Notes: generated from the letters alone by a model not told the origin. Counted from the stretch's first letter, positions 42,501 through 52,663 are shown. The stretch: DNA of 64,000 nt from Piezodorus guildinii (GCA_023052935.1 CM041292.1:149286939-149350938); one strand, 5' to 3'. Numbers and translations: made by a program.

Positions 42501-44551
42501 TATCACATAGAGACCCAGGAGTGATGAAGCTACAGGTAATTGGAGATACACTGGCACCAGCTTGGGCAAACAGTGCTTGATTGCGTTATAGAACCCACAC
42601 CACCATAGGCACCACATTGATAGTACTAAGCTATACGCCTTCCTCTCTGTTAATGTTTAAATAATTATTAAAGTCCATAACTGTTTCAACCTCATAAATT
42701 GTAAATGTTTTTTTGAATTAAAATAAAAATAAATTGAATTAAGAAAGAAAATCTACCTAACAATTATTTTTATGTTAGCCATTTTCGGTCTAAGTAAAAT
42801 GTACTTGCATGCATCAACATCTGAATCTCTTGATTATAGCAGTACACTCAAAAACTCATTGCAATTCTATATGCTTAGAGTATCAACAATCAGATACTAA
42901 TGCTTCTCACTATGTCAAACGTTCCGCTCTTGTTCAGATAGGAATGTATTGTTTAAACCGAAAATTGAAAGGAAAGAACAGGAAATGGTAACGAAGTCTA
43001 GTATAAATGCTTTTGGTTTATTATTTTCATTAATGAGCCTTTGCAACCCACCAAAAAAAAAATAATAATTACCCTCCTTCCAAATTAGAGAGCTTAAATT
43101 TCAAGATACGTAGAAACCGAGTAACGGATAAAATAAAAATCCGTTTTTCTAAATTGATAAATACCAAAAATAAAACAAGAATCATTTAAATTGGTTCAGA
43201 ACTAGCACAGATATAGCTGAAATTAGCTGTGGTGATATTCCATTTTCCTTTGAATTATTTATTGCTTTTCATATTAATTAATTGTCTATTAACAGCTATA
43301 TAAACAGTTCTTTCCTATTATTGTTATGTGGAAATAATAAACCATATATACATTTTATTATTCTATTCTCTAACCTAATTTTGTGGTGTTCTGAATCAAG
43401 CCTGGAATGTTGTAACTTTTTTGCCTATAAATGAAAATGACTAAGAACTGGGGCCGGTTTCTTTTTATATTTTCTTTTCTTTTTGTTTAGGAAAATAGTG
43501 AATTTTATAAATATTTCTGTGTATATGTTTGTAAATATATATATATACATACATTCTTTTTACACGATTAGACCATTTGGAGATCACGATTGAAGACTAC
43601 TGTCAAGCACATTTCAATTTATTATTTGTTCTTCTTCTTTTCCAAGAAGCCTTCATCAGTTCAGAAAACAGCTGTTTTTATTCTTCCGTCCAGTTGGTTC
43701 CTGATTTTTCTGTTCGGTATTTCTTCAATTTTTATTCCAGATCGCTCAAGATCTTCTTATACTTCCTTAATCCAGGTTAAAACCGTTTTATTTCAAACAG
43801 TTTGTGGACTAATTTCTTAACCATCCTGTTTCCTTCCACCCTCCAAACCTCCCCGAATATTTTAATCGTCTCTTTTAAATGTTTCATCTATCGGCTCACT
43901 GTTACGGTAGATTTATTTGTTGCTTCTTAGTATGTATTCTCTTTTACTGCTTTTGGCTGGTCCCATAATTTTCCTTTATATTTTTCTCTCTTATATCCCC
44001 AAGTGTTTCAGTTTTCTATTTCCCAAAGTTTAAAAATATATAAATACTATTTTTTTTTTTTTTTTTAATGGGAAAGTTTTCAAAGTTCCATTAATTTTCT
44101 AAATATTATTGCTATTATTATTATGGTTATGTTTTTAATAAATTAAGTTGGTAAGTGATAGATTAAATACCATTAATATTATTTCTATTTGTTACATGTA
44201 ATGTTATCGTTTATAATATACCACCTGTAATTGGGCTAAGGTCTGTTGGTTGATGCTGCAGTAAAATAAAATAAATAGATTTTCTTGATAAACCAAACAA
44301 GTACCAATATCTATCATTAAATATTATTTCACATCTCAAAATTGTTAAATATTATTTAATCCAACGGTTTTCCTTACCGGTGGTGGTGATGTCGACAGAA
44401 CTGACTGCTTTGTCCTCGGACTTGATCATGTCGATGAGGTCGCCAACCGTGTTCCCAGCGGGCTTGAGGGTGAAGAGGCATCGCTGCCTGGAGGTCGGCA
44501 GTGGAATCAGCACCTGCGGCAGTCCTCGCCTGTACTCCACTTTGACCGTCG
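33267..44551 (-). CDS. MCU: Mitochondrial calcium uniporter pore subunit MCU (5' exon missing)
   Basis: Five exons join in consistent phase: 44551-44378, 38743-38634, 34994-34845, 34264-34061 and 33563-33267. MCU forms the Ca2+ channel of the inner mitochondrial membrane. Seen here: the N-terminal matrix domain (first two exons), coiled coil (third), two membrane helices with the pore-loop motif Trp-Asp-Ile-Met-Glu-Pro (fourth; Asp and Glu form the selectivity filter), and the second coiled coil and C-terminal tail (fifth). The order and sequence match the known family well, for example [12 protein letters not shown]. The first listed exon begins with two bases of a split codon, so at least one upstream exon with the presequence is missing from this model. 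Introns 3.6 and 5.6 kb long hold transposons. Confidence 0.93.
33765..33899. repeat. Palindromic MITE-like hairpin in MCU intron
   Basis: 135 bp with arms of about 50 bp: ATCAAGAAAAACACATTAAT... on the left, and the complement ...GTTTGTTTTTCTTGAT on the right, with GGGCGCTGACAC/GTGTCAGCACCC near the centre. As RNA or single-strand DNA it would fold into one long hairpin. No clear target duplication beyond 3 bases (GAC). Confidence 0.75.
34061..34264 (-). CDS. MCU: MCU exon: transmembrane helices and DIME selectivity filter
   Basis: The acceptor is TTTTTAG|AAA and the donor AGACAG|GTTAGT. Membrane helix 1 (Ala-Thr-Ile-Leu-Thr-Trp-Val-Gly to Gly-Ile-Leu-Ala), then [11 protein letters not shown], then helix 2 (Thr-Tyr-Phe-Val-Thr-Tyr-Gly to Tyr-Phe-Val-Leu-Thr-Arg-Gln). 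All selectivity-filter residues are intact. Confidence 0.95.
34845..34994 (-). CDS. MCU: MCU exon: first coiled coil
   Basis: The acceptor is TTCTGTAG|GGA and the donor GAAAAG|GTAATT, phase 0. Encodes Thr-Leu-Val-Gln-Gln-Leu-Tyr-Thr followed by a Glu/Leu/Lys heptad-like stretch to Leu-Glu-Pro-Leu-Glu-Lys: the coiled coil before the first membrane helix. Confidence 0.9.
35490..36349 (+). repeat. Family A repeat, full-length forward copy (in MCU intron)
   Basis: 860 bp from ACTTTCACTTACC to GGTAAGTGAAAGT, forward orientation. It has GTATTGCGATCGCGAAAATT near the left and a polymorphic (TTAA)n stretch near the right. Used here as the reference copy of the family. Confidence 0.88.
36350..38633. 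other. MCU intron, non-coding apart from a less AT-rich block
   Basis: AT-rich, except 37255-37480, which is distinctly richer in G/C and open on both strands. I recognise no product there. The rest has runs of A and T. Confidence 0.4.
38634..38743 (-). CDS. MCU: MCU exon: N-terminal matrix domain, second part
   Basis: The acceptor is TTTGCAG|AT (completing the Asp codon) and the donor ATCGAG|GTAAAT. It encodes [11 protein letters not shown] and Lys-Ala-Pro-Gln-Lys, matching the end of the MCU N-terminal domain. Confidence 0.88.
39310..39860 (+). repeat. Family B repeat, long copy
   Basis: Shares phrases with 45430-46210 and 62450-63290: TTTTCTCTGTTTTCAAAAATAACTGAGTTAT, a CGGTGTTTTGGTTAAAAAAC segment, GTGGCGAATTT...TGGTCCAGTAGTTT, GGCGGACAAACGGAT, and CATGAAACGTAAGAAGAGG. 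Non-coding. Confidence 0.65.
41675..41904. mobile_element. Family C MITE, copy 1
   Basis: 230 bp with inverted ends CTGCGGCGGTCGTGAA / TTCACGACCGCCACAG. Flanked by ATAT on both sides. Interior non-coding. Confidence 0.85.
41919..42146. mobile_element. Family C MITE, copy 2
   Basis: 228 bp with inverted ends CTGTGGCGGTCGTGAA / TTCACGACCGCCACAG, same orientation as copy 1 and similar throughout. Flanked by ATTT on both sides. Interior non-coding. Confidence 0.85.
43015..43340. repeat. Family B MITE-like repeat
   Basis: Begins GGTTTATTATTTTCATTAAT and ends GTGGAAATAATAAACCA, with inner phrases close to 7265-7632 (ATTTATTGCTTTTCATATTA, ACAGCTATATAAACAGTT). Non-coding. Confidence 0.6.
43560..44040 (-). 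pseudogene. Possible decayed LINE 3' region
   Basis: In the MCU intron. Less AT-rich than its flanks. On the minus strand it gives Arg/Lys/Glu-rich stretches such as Asn-Arg-Met-Val-Lys-Lys that resemble the post-RT tail of LINEs, with several stops. Weak; could also be chance. Confidence 0.25.
44378..44551 (-). CDS. MCU: MCU exon: N-terminal matrix domain, first part
   Basis: The acceptor is TTTCACAG|CG and the donor ACCG|GTAAGG. It encodes Val-Glu-Tyr-Arg-Arg-Gly-Leu-Pro and Phe-Thr-Leu-Lys-Pro, matching the start of the conserved MCU beta-grasp-like domain. It enters with two bases of a codon, so an upstream exon must end with one base of it. Confidence 0.88.
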
Positions 44552-44684
44552 CTGTGAAAGAGAAAATTAATAGTTAATAAAGAAGAAGGATATATTCCAC
44601 CTTACATGCCAATTGGAAATGACAGAAATAAAGAGCCCGCGACATAATACCGAAGTAAAAACGCTGCAAATTATTACACAATGG

Positions 44685-44990
44685 TTTATTATTTCCAAAT
44701 TACAATATTAGGGTATAACTGTTTATATGTCTGTTGATAGGCAATTAAGTAATATGAAAAGAACTAATTCAAAGTATCATATCATAATACTACCACTGAT
44801 TTCAAAACGCTATATCTAAGCTAGTTGTTAACCAAATTATATGAAAGCACTAAAAGTTTCGGTATTTATTTATTTATTAGGAAAATCGGATTTTTTTTTA
44901 TTAGTTATTATAAGAATTGAAATAGTCTTATGTTTATATCTCTCCATTAGTAATTTTATTTAGTGATTTATTATGTGCAAGCGCGACAGT
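44685..44990. repeat. Family B repeat, partial
   Basis: Begins GGTTTATTATTTCCAAATTA, continues with AACTGTTTATAT and CTGTTGATAGGCAATTAA, matching the end of 7265-7632 and 43015-43340 in complement. It lacks the far end. Confidence 0.45.
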
Positions 44991-45429
44991 CATTTGTTTT
45001 ATTCTATTGGAATCAGCTGTTAGGTGACCGCTGGGTAGAGGGCATTCTGAGATTGTGAGAGAGTTAATAGATTCACTCGCGAGTGTAGAAGGTGTCTAAT
45101 TAAGTTGGTTGTCGCTGAATGTCGCATATTTTTCGTATAATCGCAACTCGCACATCATCATAGAAGATTGTCGCATGGAGTAGGAGTCGCAGAAGGAAAG
45201 AAAGGAACATCGCAGAAGAGAGAGGGGAGGAAGGCATCACGGATAGAATTAATACACACTATAAACAGTATTTTGTTTTATATTAATTAGCATAAGCTTG
45301 TTTATGTTCTCTCTTTTATTATTTCATTTATTTACCCTCAACAAAATTACACGGATTAAAAGATAATTCAGCGATTCATTAAAACAACCGGGTTGAGGCT
45401 GCGAGCAAACGCGTTAGTCACCCTTTTCC

Positions 45430-46209
45430 CAACACATCTTGAAACGTGAACTCTCAAATTTTGAGGAGGGGTTATTTATTTATTATTTTTTTTTTTTTTG
45501 TCAGTTACAAAGGTTCATTATTGAAAATAATAAACCAAAAGCATTTATACTGGACTGCGTTACTAGTTCCTTTTCTTTTCATACGATTTTCATTCAAATA
45601 AAATTCCCTGATTTCAGAAAACCTTACCTTTATCTTTATCAGCAATAATAACCGAGTTATAAGGGAATCACATATAAGTTGTGGCTTGACCATATAAGAT
45701 GATTTTTTAAATTTTTTTTGCACTTAGTTCATCGCAGTGTCTTGATCTCTAAATGTTTTTCGATTTTTCTCTATCTTAAATAATAACCGATTTTTTAATG
45801 TAATCAGATCTATTATTATCTATTACTTAAATAAATATATATATGATTTTTTCTTTTTGTTTGTCGCGCTTTACTGATTCTAAAACTCTATACATAATTT
45901 TCTCTACCGTCAAAAATAATTGAGTTATGAGCATCATACTTATGTGTAAAATTTCAAATTTTTTTCTTTTATCTGTTCACTTTTATAAAATTATTAGCGG
46001 TTTTTCGGTTAAAAAACGCATATATATTTTTGTTTCTATCTTCAAAAATAACTGATTAATTGAATAACATCACATTTAAATGGGGTCATTTTAAAACTAA
46101 CCAGCTGATACTAACAGCAACATCTAGATGTTAGGATCATCGTTGAATGGACTATTATTTTTGTGGCGAATTTAAAAAAAAAATGGTCCAGTAGTTTCGG
46201 AGAAACGCC
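45430..46209 (+). repeat. Family B repeat, long copy (interrupted)
   Basis: Contains CTTGAAACGTGAACTCTCAA, CAAAGGTTCATTATTGAAAATAATAAACCA, then AAAATAATTGAGTTAT-type and TGGTCCAGTAGTTTCGGAG phrases. It is broken at about 46210 by a LINE fragment and continues at about 46690-46830 with another set of the same phrases. Confidence 0.6.
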
Positions 46210-46690
46210 GCGGACGGCCACCATGGAATAGACATTGACCCCCTTGCCCTAGCTGTAACGTCCCGGAAACTGCTGAGCACGTCATCATGGACTGCACCGC
46301 CTTCGATACATTAAGGGCTAAATTATCGAGGGATACAAGTCTCTACGCCCTCACAGAAAACGAGTTTCCCCGGCTAGTCAATAGGCATAACTACCCGTAC
46401 TACAAAAATTTTGTGTACGGGTGGAAAACCGCTATTGGGCCAGCCCACTTCAATATTTGCCGAAGACCCGCCCTACGAGTACCTCTAGACAGGCGAGGAA
46501 GAAGAGGAGGAGCGGAGCAGGACGGCGGCTGATCTGAAGAATGATTCGACCTGTGAGCACAGGATAATGTTGTTTCCGCTTTTATAGCAGCAGTGGGTTG
46601 TTATGCAGTCATGCTTACCATCCCACTGCTGCAATACCCGTATTGCCTAACAGGCAGGGCAAGGAGTTAAATAAAATAAAAATAAAAATA
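46210..46690 (+). pseudogene. R1-type LINE 3' end fragment in family B
   Basis: Encodes Cys-Pro-Ser-Cys-Asn-Val-Pro-Glu-Thr-Ala-Glu-His-Val-Ile-Met-Asp-Cys (about 46245-46297), a Cys-x2-Cys-x7-His-x4-Cys zinc knuckle, followed by an open frame to 46532 (Trp and Arg-rich). This knuckle near the ORF2 end is typical of R1 and related LINEs. A short 3' UTR follows, ending in an (AAATA)n-type tail at about 46670-46700. ACGGC occurs at both junctions and may be a 5-bp target duplication. Confidence 0.7.
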
Positions 46691-46840
46691 AAATAATAAA
46701 AGAACGGCTGACAAACGGATTTTTTTTATTTGTTATTCGGATTCTACGTATCTTGAGACGTAAACTCTCAAATTTTGAGGAGGGTTTTTTTGGTCTATTA
46801 CAAAGATTCATTATAGAAAATAATAAACCAAAAGTAATTG
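46690..46840 (+). repeat. Family B repeat, continuation after LINE insert
   Basis: GCTGACAAACGGATTTTTTT, then ATCTTGAGACGTAAACTCTCAA and TACAAAGATTCATTATAGAAAATAATAAAC, the same order as in 39310-39860 and 62450-63290. Confidence 0.55.
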
Positions 46841-46925
46841 TAATTGACCTAAAATTCCACTCAAATCAATCAAAAAATCAAAAAGAAATAAAAATATTAA
46901 CCTCATGCTGGTCTCCGATCAAGAA

Positions 46926-46965
46926 TAATCCTCCTTCAGAAGAGGCCTACACATTAGTAGAAACT
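46926..46965 (+). other. Degenerate hammerhead-like motif
   Basis: CTTCAGAAGAGGCCTACACA followed by TTAGTAGAAACT resembles the motif at 6993-7025 (CTGAAGAAGGCC...TAGGCAGAAAC) but the CTGANGA box and the GTC are changed. Included as a homologue of that segment. Confidence 0.3.
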
Positions 46966-47039
46966 CATTTATTTTTTTTATTTAAATATAAAATTTTTAT
47001 TTAAACAAGATTTTTATTATTTTAATTAAAATGTTTTAA

Positions 47040-47455
47040 GTAATTTAAGGTGAGTTAAGGTGATCTACTAAACCATCGAATTCTTCTAATATCAAATCTT
47101 TATAATCCAAAATCCTTAACATTCTTTAATTTGTCAGAAACAAACTCATCCATAAAGACCTTAATTGGCCCGAACCAGGTATCAATCATCCCATGAAAAA
47201 CTCCATTCCCACTCTAACCCAGTAGTTTCTTTCGATATCATCCTCTTCGATTCCTGATAATCCTCCGAGGCGTCTGAAAAGAAGATGGTCCCGAGACCTT
47301 CTAGTTAAGAATATTTTTAGAGTAGATGGGCAATGGGTATCGTCTCTACGTGTCATGTCAGTTTACTATGTCCATCACATGATTCACTGTATTGATATAT
47401 ATATAATACAGTTTTAAATATCAATAAATATGTAAAAAAAAAAAAAATTCAAACC
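47040..47455 (+). pseudogene. Jockey-type LINE 3' end, fragment 1
   Basis: Decayed coding text that matches 47880-48240 of the next copy (CTACTAAACCATC, GGCCCGAACCAGGTATCAATC, CCTCCGAGGCGTCTGAAAAG). It ends in a poly-A run at about 47433-47445. It is 5' truncated. Confidence 0.65.
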
Positions 47456-47589
47456 GTGAAGAATCGGACTATGGCGCATATGAACTTTTTTGTTCAACTT
47501 AAGGTATAGTATCTGTTCTTACAATGCAATGAAACACCCTGTATTTTAATTATAAATCTTGATTAAAGAATGCATTAAATGATAAGAAA

Positions 47590-48320
47590 AGTCGTAGCGA
47601 AATCCGTCTAGAAGTTTAGATTAGAAGACGCTTCCCACCAAATAACCTTTAACCTTCGTCGTAAACCTATGACATCCTGTCCTACAGTATCCTTTAATAA
47701 TACTCTGCTTGTTCCAGTTGAACAGATCCGCTACCTAGGACTTCGAATTGACAAAATTCTAACATGGAATCCGTACACAATACTGAAACGACAAGAAACT
47801 GCCCGTCGCTTTCGCTTAATACACTCCTTACACGACAGGCGCTCTATCCTCCCCCCTTATCTACAAAAGGCTCATCTATATCACTATCTGCACTTACGGA
47901 GTTAAGCTTTGGGGCTCTACTAAACCATCAAATTCTTTCCGTACACAATCCTCACAATCTGAAATCCTTCGTAAAATCCTCAACGCTTTTTACTTTGTCA
48001 CGAATAAACTCATCCAGACCTTTTCATCCCATATGTTGTTGATTTGGCCCGAACCAGGTATCAATCCTTCCATGACAAACTCCACTCGCACTCTAACTAA
48101 CTAGTTTCAATCCTTGTTCCATCTTCCATTAACGGAAATCCTCCGAGGCGTCTGAAAAGAAGATGGTCTCGAGACCTTCTAGTTTAGATTACCCAGTGGA
48201 GTGATGCCAATGGGCATTTTCTCTTAATGTTTCTTATGTTTTATTATCTGACAGCTAATTTACTTGATGTATTACCTAATACAGTTGTAAATCTATATAA
48301 ATAATAATAAAAAAAAAAAA
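47590..48320 (+). pseudogene. Jockey-type LINE 3' end, fragment 2
   Basis: Encodes the RT C-terminus (Ile-Arg-Tyr-Leu-Gly-Leu-Arg-Ile-Asp near 47729; compare Val-Trp-Tyr-Leu-Gly-Phe-Leu-Leu-Asp at 58650) and then a broken tail. It ends in a poly-A run at about 48310-48321. It shares its 3' UTR with 47040-47455, not with the jockey element at 55270-59556. Confidence 0.7.
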
Positions 48321-48484
48321 AAGATAAAAAGGAGTTAACGGAAACCATGCATCGCAACATCATTTTGTATACAGAGAGATAAGAAGGAATAATTAGGGTC
48401 CTCATAGAAGAAAATGGCACCAAAATTTTGTTAATATCTGGTTGTCTGGACCATGGGCCTATTTAAAGGCATTAGAAAACATCA

Positions 48485-48625
48485 GGAAGCGGATTTAGCC
48501 AAACCTTACCGAGTTGGCGACCAAGCTCTAGGTGGTCTGGAGGACCTCAAGAAGACCGTCGAGTTCACAGTTCTACTCCCGGCCATCGCCATTTGAGGGA
48601 AGATGGAAGAAGGAGAAGTACATAT
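48485..48625 (+). pseudogene. 3' tip of the LINE family seen at 1590-5395
   Basis: ACCGAGTTGGCGACCAAGCT...GGAGGACCTCAAGAAGACCG matches 5275-5360 with few changes, and both end with GAAGAAG-type text. A second, short insertion of the same family. Confidence 0.75.
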
Positions 48626-48949
48626 TTAATTTAATTCCGAATCCTATCCTTACGTATTCATAACAACGAAAACGGTATTAATATAGTAAGAATAAACTTC
48701 ATTTTAAATCATAAATGATTTACTAAATTGGTTTTCAAATTATCCAAAGGAAGATTTTCGTGTATTTTGCAAAATTATCTAAATTTGATCTTGTGAAAAA
48801 ATCGCGGTGACCGTCATCTCAATTTAAAAAAAACTAACATAAAATATATAAATATAAAAACATTTTCTATTGATAATAATAGATATAATAATAATAATAA
48901 TGACATAAATATATAATTTATAATTATAAAATACATAATCATAGATCCC

Positions 48950-49050
48950 TATCTTAATAAAAACCTGGATAGGCAAAATTTAGGACTCCCACTGTAGCAT
49001 CGTCCGATTAGCCATAGTCGCATAAATGACGTTAAATAAATAAACGAATA
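48950..49050 (-). pseudogene. LINE 3' tip shared with 60725-61100
   Basis: On the minus strand it reads ACTATGGCTAATCGGACGAT followed by GCTACAGTGGGAGT and GCCTATCCAG, which matches 61041-61090 on the plus strand. A short orphan 3' end. Confidence 0.6.
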
Positions 49051-50360
49051 CATAATCATTCGTTTTGACGCACATTTGTAGTAACCCAAGAAAAGGTTTG
49101 AATTATAAAAATATTTTTTTAAACAAGATCTTTCTAAAATATGTCAAATAATAATATTTTATCATTTTACCTCTATGCAAAATACATTGAGAGAAGAGAA
49201 GAAAGAATTTGAGTTCTTGTAGAAAAAAATGGCACCTTATGCAACAGACATATGTTAATACCAATACCGATGTTAATGAAATTCGGAGGAAGGCGAATGA
49301 AGAGTCGGTATTCTAAAGTTTCAAGGGTCTGATTAGAGAAAAAAGCAACATAAATTTCATACAAACCCCGCATGGCTATGAATACAAAAAAGCACAAGAG
49401 TAGTGAATTAGCAGTAAAGATAACTCTTAGTAAGATAGCTCCTCAGTTAGGCTCATTATAATTTCAAACTAGCAACTCCGGAGCAAACATTTACGCTCTA
49501 GTTCTCTTTAAGACAGAGGAGGATTTCCTTACCAGCTTCTATCCCTGCGAAGGCCTGCTTAATAACTGCAACCTTCCTACAGGCCATGTCTCGCGGCCCC
49601 TTCAATATTAACATCTAGTTATCTCCGCAGATGATATCTTCAAATATTTACCTATCATCGCTAGCGTAAAAGAACAGTGCTCAGGTATAAGTTGTATAAC
49701 TTGGAAAATTGTAGTAAAAAACCTTGGGATTTGGAAAATTAATGTGTCGAAATTAGGCCCTAAAGAAAAAGGAATGGTTTAGCACATGTTTTTATTTAAT
49801 TTAAATAATTGAGATTAACAAAAATTGTAAGAATATTGTTATGAAAATTACACATGTTGAAGGGATATAACGATTTTTTAAAGTAAATTTGTAAAATAAC
49901 AGTTGAAAATGATAAAATATTTATAAATAAGTCTACAATTAAAACCTCTTTTTGGTGTAATACATATGCGCGTTAAAACGTAAATATAATGAATTATGAT
50001 GTATTTATAATGATAATTTATATGTTAATGTCATTATTATTGATCGAACAGGTAAAATATTTATATATTTTATGTTTAATTAAAAAATTAAAACGATAAT
50101 CCCCACTATGACTATTTTACTCTATCATATTTAGGTAATTTTACTGAATATACAAACATATTACATTAGATCATTTAAAAGCTAATTTATCAGATCATTT
50201 TCGCATTAAAATAAGATTTTTTTTTTACTACATTAATGTTTATTTTCATGTTATGGATGGATAAGTTTAGTATGTTTTGCAATTAAATTAAATATGTAAT
50301 AAATACTTTTAAGTAGACCCTTGGTCTATATACTATGGACCTGACGATCAGAAATATCAA
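49050..50360. other. AT-rich region without gene
   Basis: No product or repeat recognised. 49440-49680 is less AT-rich. Confidence 0.4.
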
Positions 50361-50364
50361 TTAC

Positions 50365-50970
50365 GTCTGGAACTAGCGTAGCATTGATAGTTGCACTGCT
50401 CAAAGGTGGTTAAAAAAAATTGTATTCAGCCTTGAAGTTAAAGAAGGTCGGGGAAGGAAATCCTAGAAAAAATGTTGGAAAACTTGCGATAGCTTAACCT
50501 TAGCAAATCGACTGTCGCTGACCATTTTAAAGCGATTGGAAATGTAAAAAGCTAAGCGATTAGCTTCCAAACACATCAAAAGTTATGAGATTTGTGCAAC
50601 ACTTCTTAGCCAAAACAAAAACTATCTTTTTCGGTCCAGAATTGTAAGTTATGATGAAAATCAGGTACTTTACGATAACGCTAGACGTTCTGGACAGTGG
50701 CTCGACAAATAAGAAGCAGTTCAACATTTTCCGAAGCCCCAATTAATCCAAATATGTGATGGTTACTGTTTGGAGGGCTTCATTTGATTTGAAACACTAT
50801 AGCTTCTTAAATCCCGGGGAAACCATCAATGCCGATTCGTATTGTAACCAAATTAATGAAATAGGTCAGATATTGGCAATAATGAAGCTATCTTAGATCA
50901 CACGGAAGGAACCAATTTTGTTGTATGACGTCTCAAGTGTGACGTCACAGAATCGGTTGGAGCTTAGATA
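50365..50970 (+). pseudogene. Mariner transposase fossil
   Basis: In broken frames it holds mariner landmarks in order. These are Gln-Arg-Trp-Leu-Lys-Lys with a Gly-Arg-Gly-Arg-Lys box (about 50400-50470), Ile-Cys-Ala-Thr-Leu-Leu-Ser-Gln-Asn-Lys-Asn (50585-50620), Arg-Ile-Val-Ser-Tyr-Asp-Glu-Asn-Gln-Val-Leu-Tyr-Asp-Asn (50636-50680; in active mariner the first catalytic Asp lies in Thr-Gly-Asp-Glu), Gly-Gln-Trp-Leu-Asp, and Gly-Glu-Thr-Ile-Asn-Ala. Many stops. No terminal repeats found; on the right it runs into the LINE at 50980. Confidence 0.75.
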
Positions 50971-50979
50971 TAAAACTCC

Positions 50980-52210
50980 TATATGCTGAATCTACCCTTT
51001 ATGCCCTATACATAAAAAAGGAGACTTACTTGAGTGTGTGAATTATCGAGGTATTACCTTACTTCAGTGTGCATATAAGGTATTGTCTAATATTCTTAAC
51101 AAGAAGCTCACACCATTTGCCGAAAGAGAGGTAGGAGACTACCAGGCAGGTTTTCGCAGAGGGAGGTCAACGGCAAACCAGATCTACACCACGTCTTAGG
51201 ACCATCCTCGAGAAAGCAATAGAATATAAAATGCCCACGCATCACCTCTTCATAGATTTCAGAATGGCATATGATAGCATCAAACGAGATAAACTCTATG
51301 AGGCTATGAGGGAGTTAGGAGTGCCTTCTAAATTGATACGCCTGGCTGCAATGACTATGGATGAAACCTTGAGTGGTCCAAATGCAGAGGGAACTCTCAC
51401 CAGAATTAAGAGGCCTAAGACAGAAGGATGGCGTAGCATGCATATTGTTCAATTTGGTTTTAGAAAGGATTGTTGTTGGATAGCCTTGTACAATTGTTAG
51501 GATATGCAGATGATTTGGATATTGTCGGGCGTTCATTTTCAGCATTGCGTAGACGAAATGGGACGTTAATGGGGCATTAACGAAGAAAAGACTAAGTATA
51601 TGAGTACTGGTGAATCTACAAAAAATGTAATATAGGAGTTTGTAGAAACGGGTCCCAATCAATTTCAGAAAGTAGGTAGTTTCTCTTATCTAGGAAGTAT
51701 TGTAAGTGCTTCTAATGATGTGTCACTCGAAATAAAGAAGAGAATATTAAATGCTAATAGATGCTATTTTGGGTGCGCAGACATCTGAGGAACTCATTTT
51801 TATCCAGGCAAACTAAAATCATGTTCTATAAGTCCCTCATAAGGCCAATATTGACATATGCCTCCGAAACATGGACCGTATCAAAGACCAAAGAAGAAGA
51901 CAAAGCGTTCATTGAAAGAATGATATTACGGAGGATTTTCGGAGGAATTAATGTAAATGGCCACTGGAGAAACGTACCATCAGAGAAGTGTACGAAATGT
52001 AGGAGGAGCCTGATGTGGTTTCCTGGATGAAGACGAACAGACTCAGATGGGCCAGACATGAGGCGAGAATGAGTAACAAGGACCATGGTTAGAAGCGAGG
52101 AATATCTTGAACGACCGTGATTGGAGTGCGACTACATTAGGTAGTTGTCAGCAGGCGAAGGCTGCTTGAGGAGGCTAAGACCCACATAGAGTTGTAATGC
52201 CATTAATTAA
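50980..52210 (+). pseudogene. LINE fragment, second family, RT in broken frames
   Basis: Third copy of the LINE seen at 7745-9472. Cys-Val-Asn-Tyr-Arg-Gly-Ile-Thr-Leu-Leu (about 51036), Gly-Phe-Arg-Arg-Gly-Arg-Ser-Thr-Ala-Asn-Gln (51160), Ile-Asp-Phe-Arg-Met-Ala-Tyr-Asp-Ser (51252), Gly-Tyr-Ala-Asp-Asp-Leu-Asp-Ile-Val-Gly (51502), Tyr-Leu-Gly-Ser-Ile-Val (51690), Leu-Ile-Arg-Pro-Ile-Leu-Thr-Tyr-Ala-Ser-Glu-Thr-Trp (51838). Several frame changes. It lacks the endonuclease. Confidence 0.82.
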
Positions 52211-52455
52211 TTAAATCCGCCCTACTCTCTTTTCCCTTTCCCCAAAAGATTGTCATTCTGATCGAGACCCGGACACCTAATTATGTAAAAAAAAAAAAAT
52301 AATAATGTACAAAGATTCGGAAAACGCTTTTTTAAAGTTTATTAATTCTAAAGATAGGAGATCCTATTAGACGGGAATAAAATTGCCAATACATTAGTAG
52401 ACAAATTATCCTCATTTTACACCAATAAAGTCATCGCTATCCCAATTATTTGTTG

Positions 52456-52663
52456 CAGAAATAGTTCGAAATAGATATATCACTTTTAATTCCAACCTAA
52501 CCCCAACATTTAAACAATTCATTGATCTGAATTACACTGAAACGGCTGCCTCTAATCAACTAGGATTCATCAAAGAAAAAGCAGAACTGAAACTTTTGGA
52601 TTCATTAAGGAGAAATGACGAACAGAAAGAATTGATGATTAACGGTACACGTTAGAGGAATAA
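52456..52663 (+). other. Open segment, product not recognised
   Basis: About 68 codons are open, with ordinary amino-acid composition (many Asn, Leu, Glu, Lys), ending at a TAG at 52661-52663. It lies after a LINE 3' end and before AT-rich DNA. I cannot assign it to a family; it may be a remnant of a mobile element or of a gene. Confidence 0.25.
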
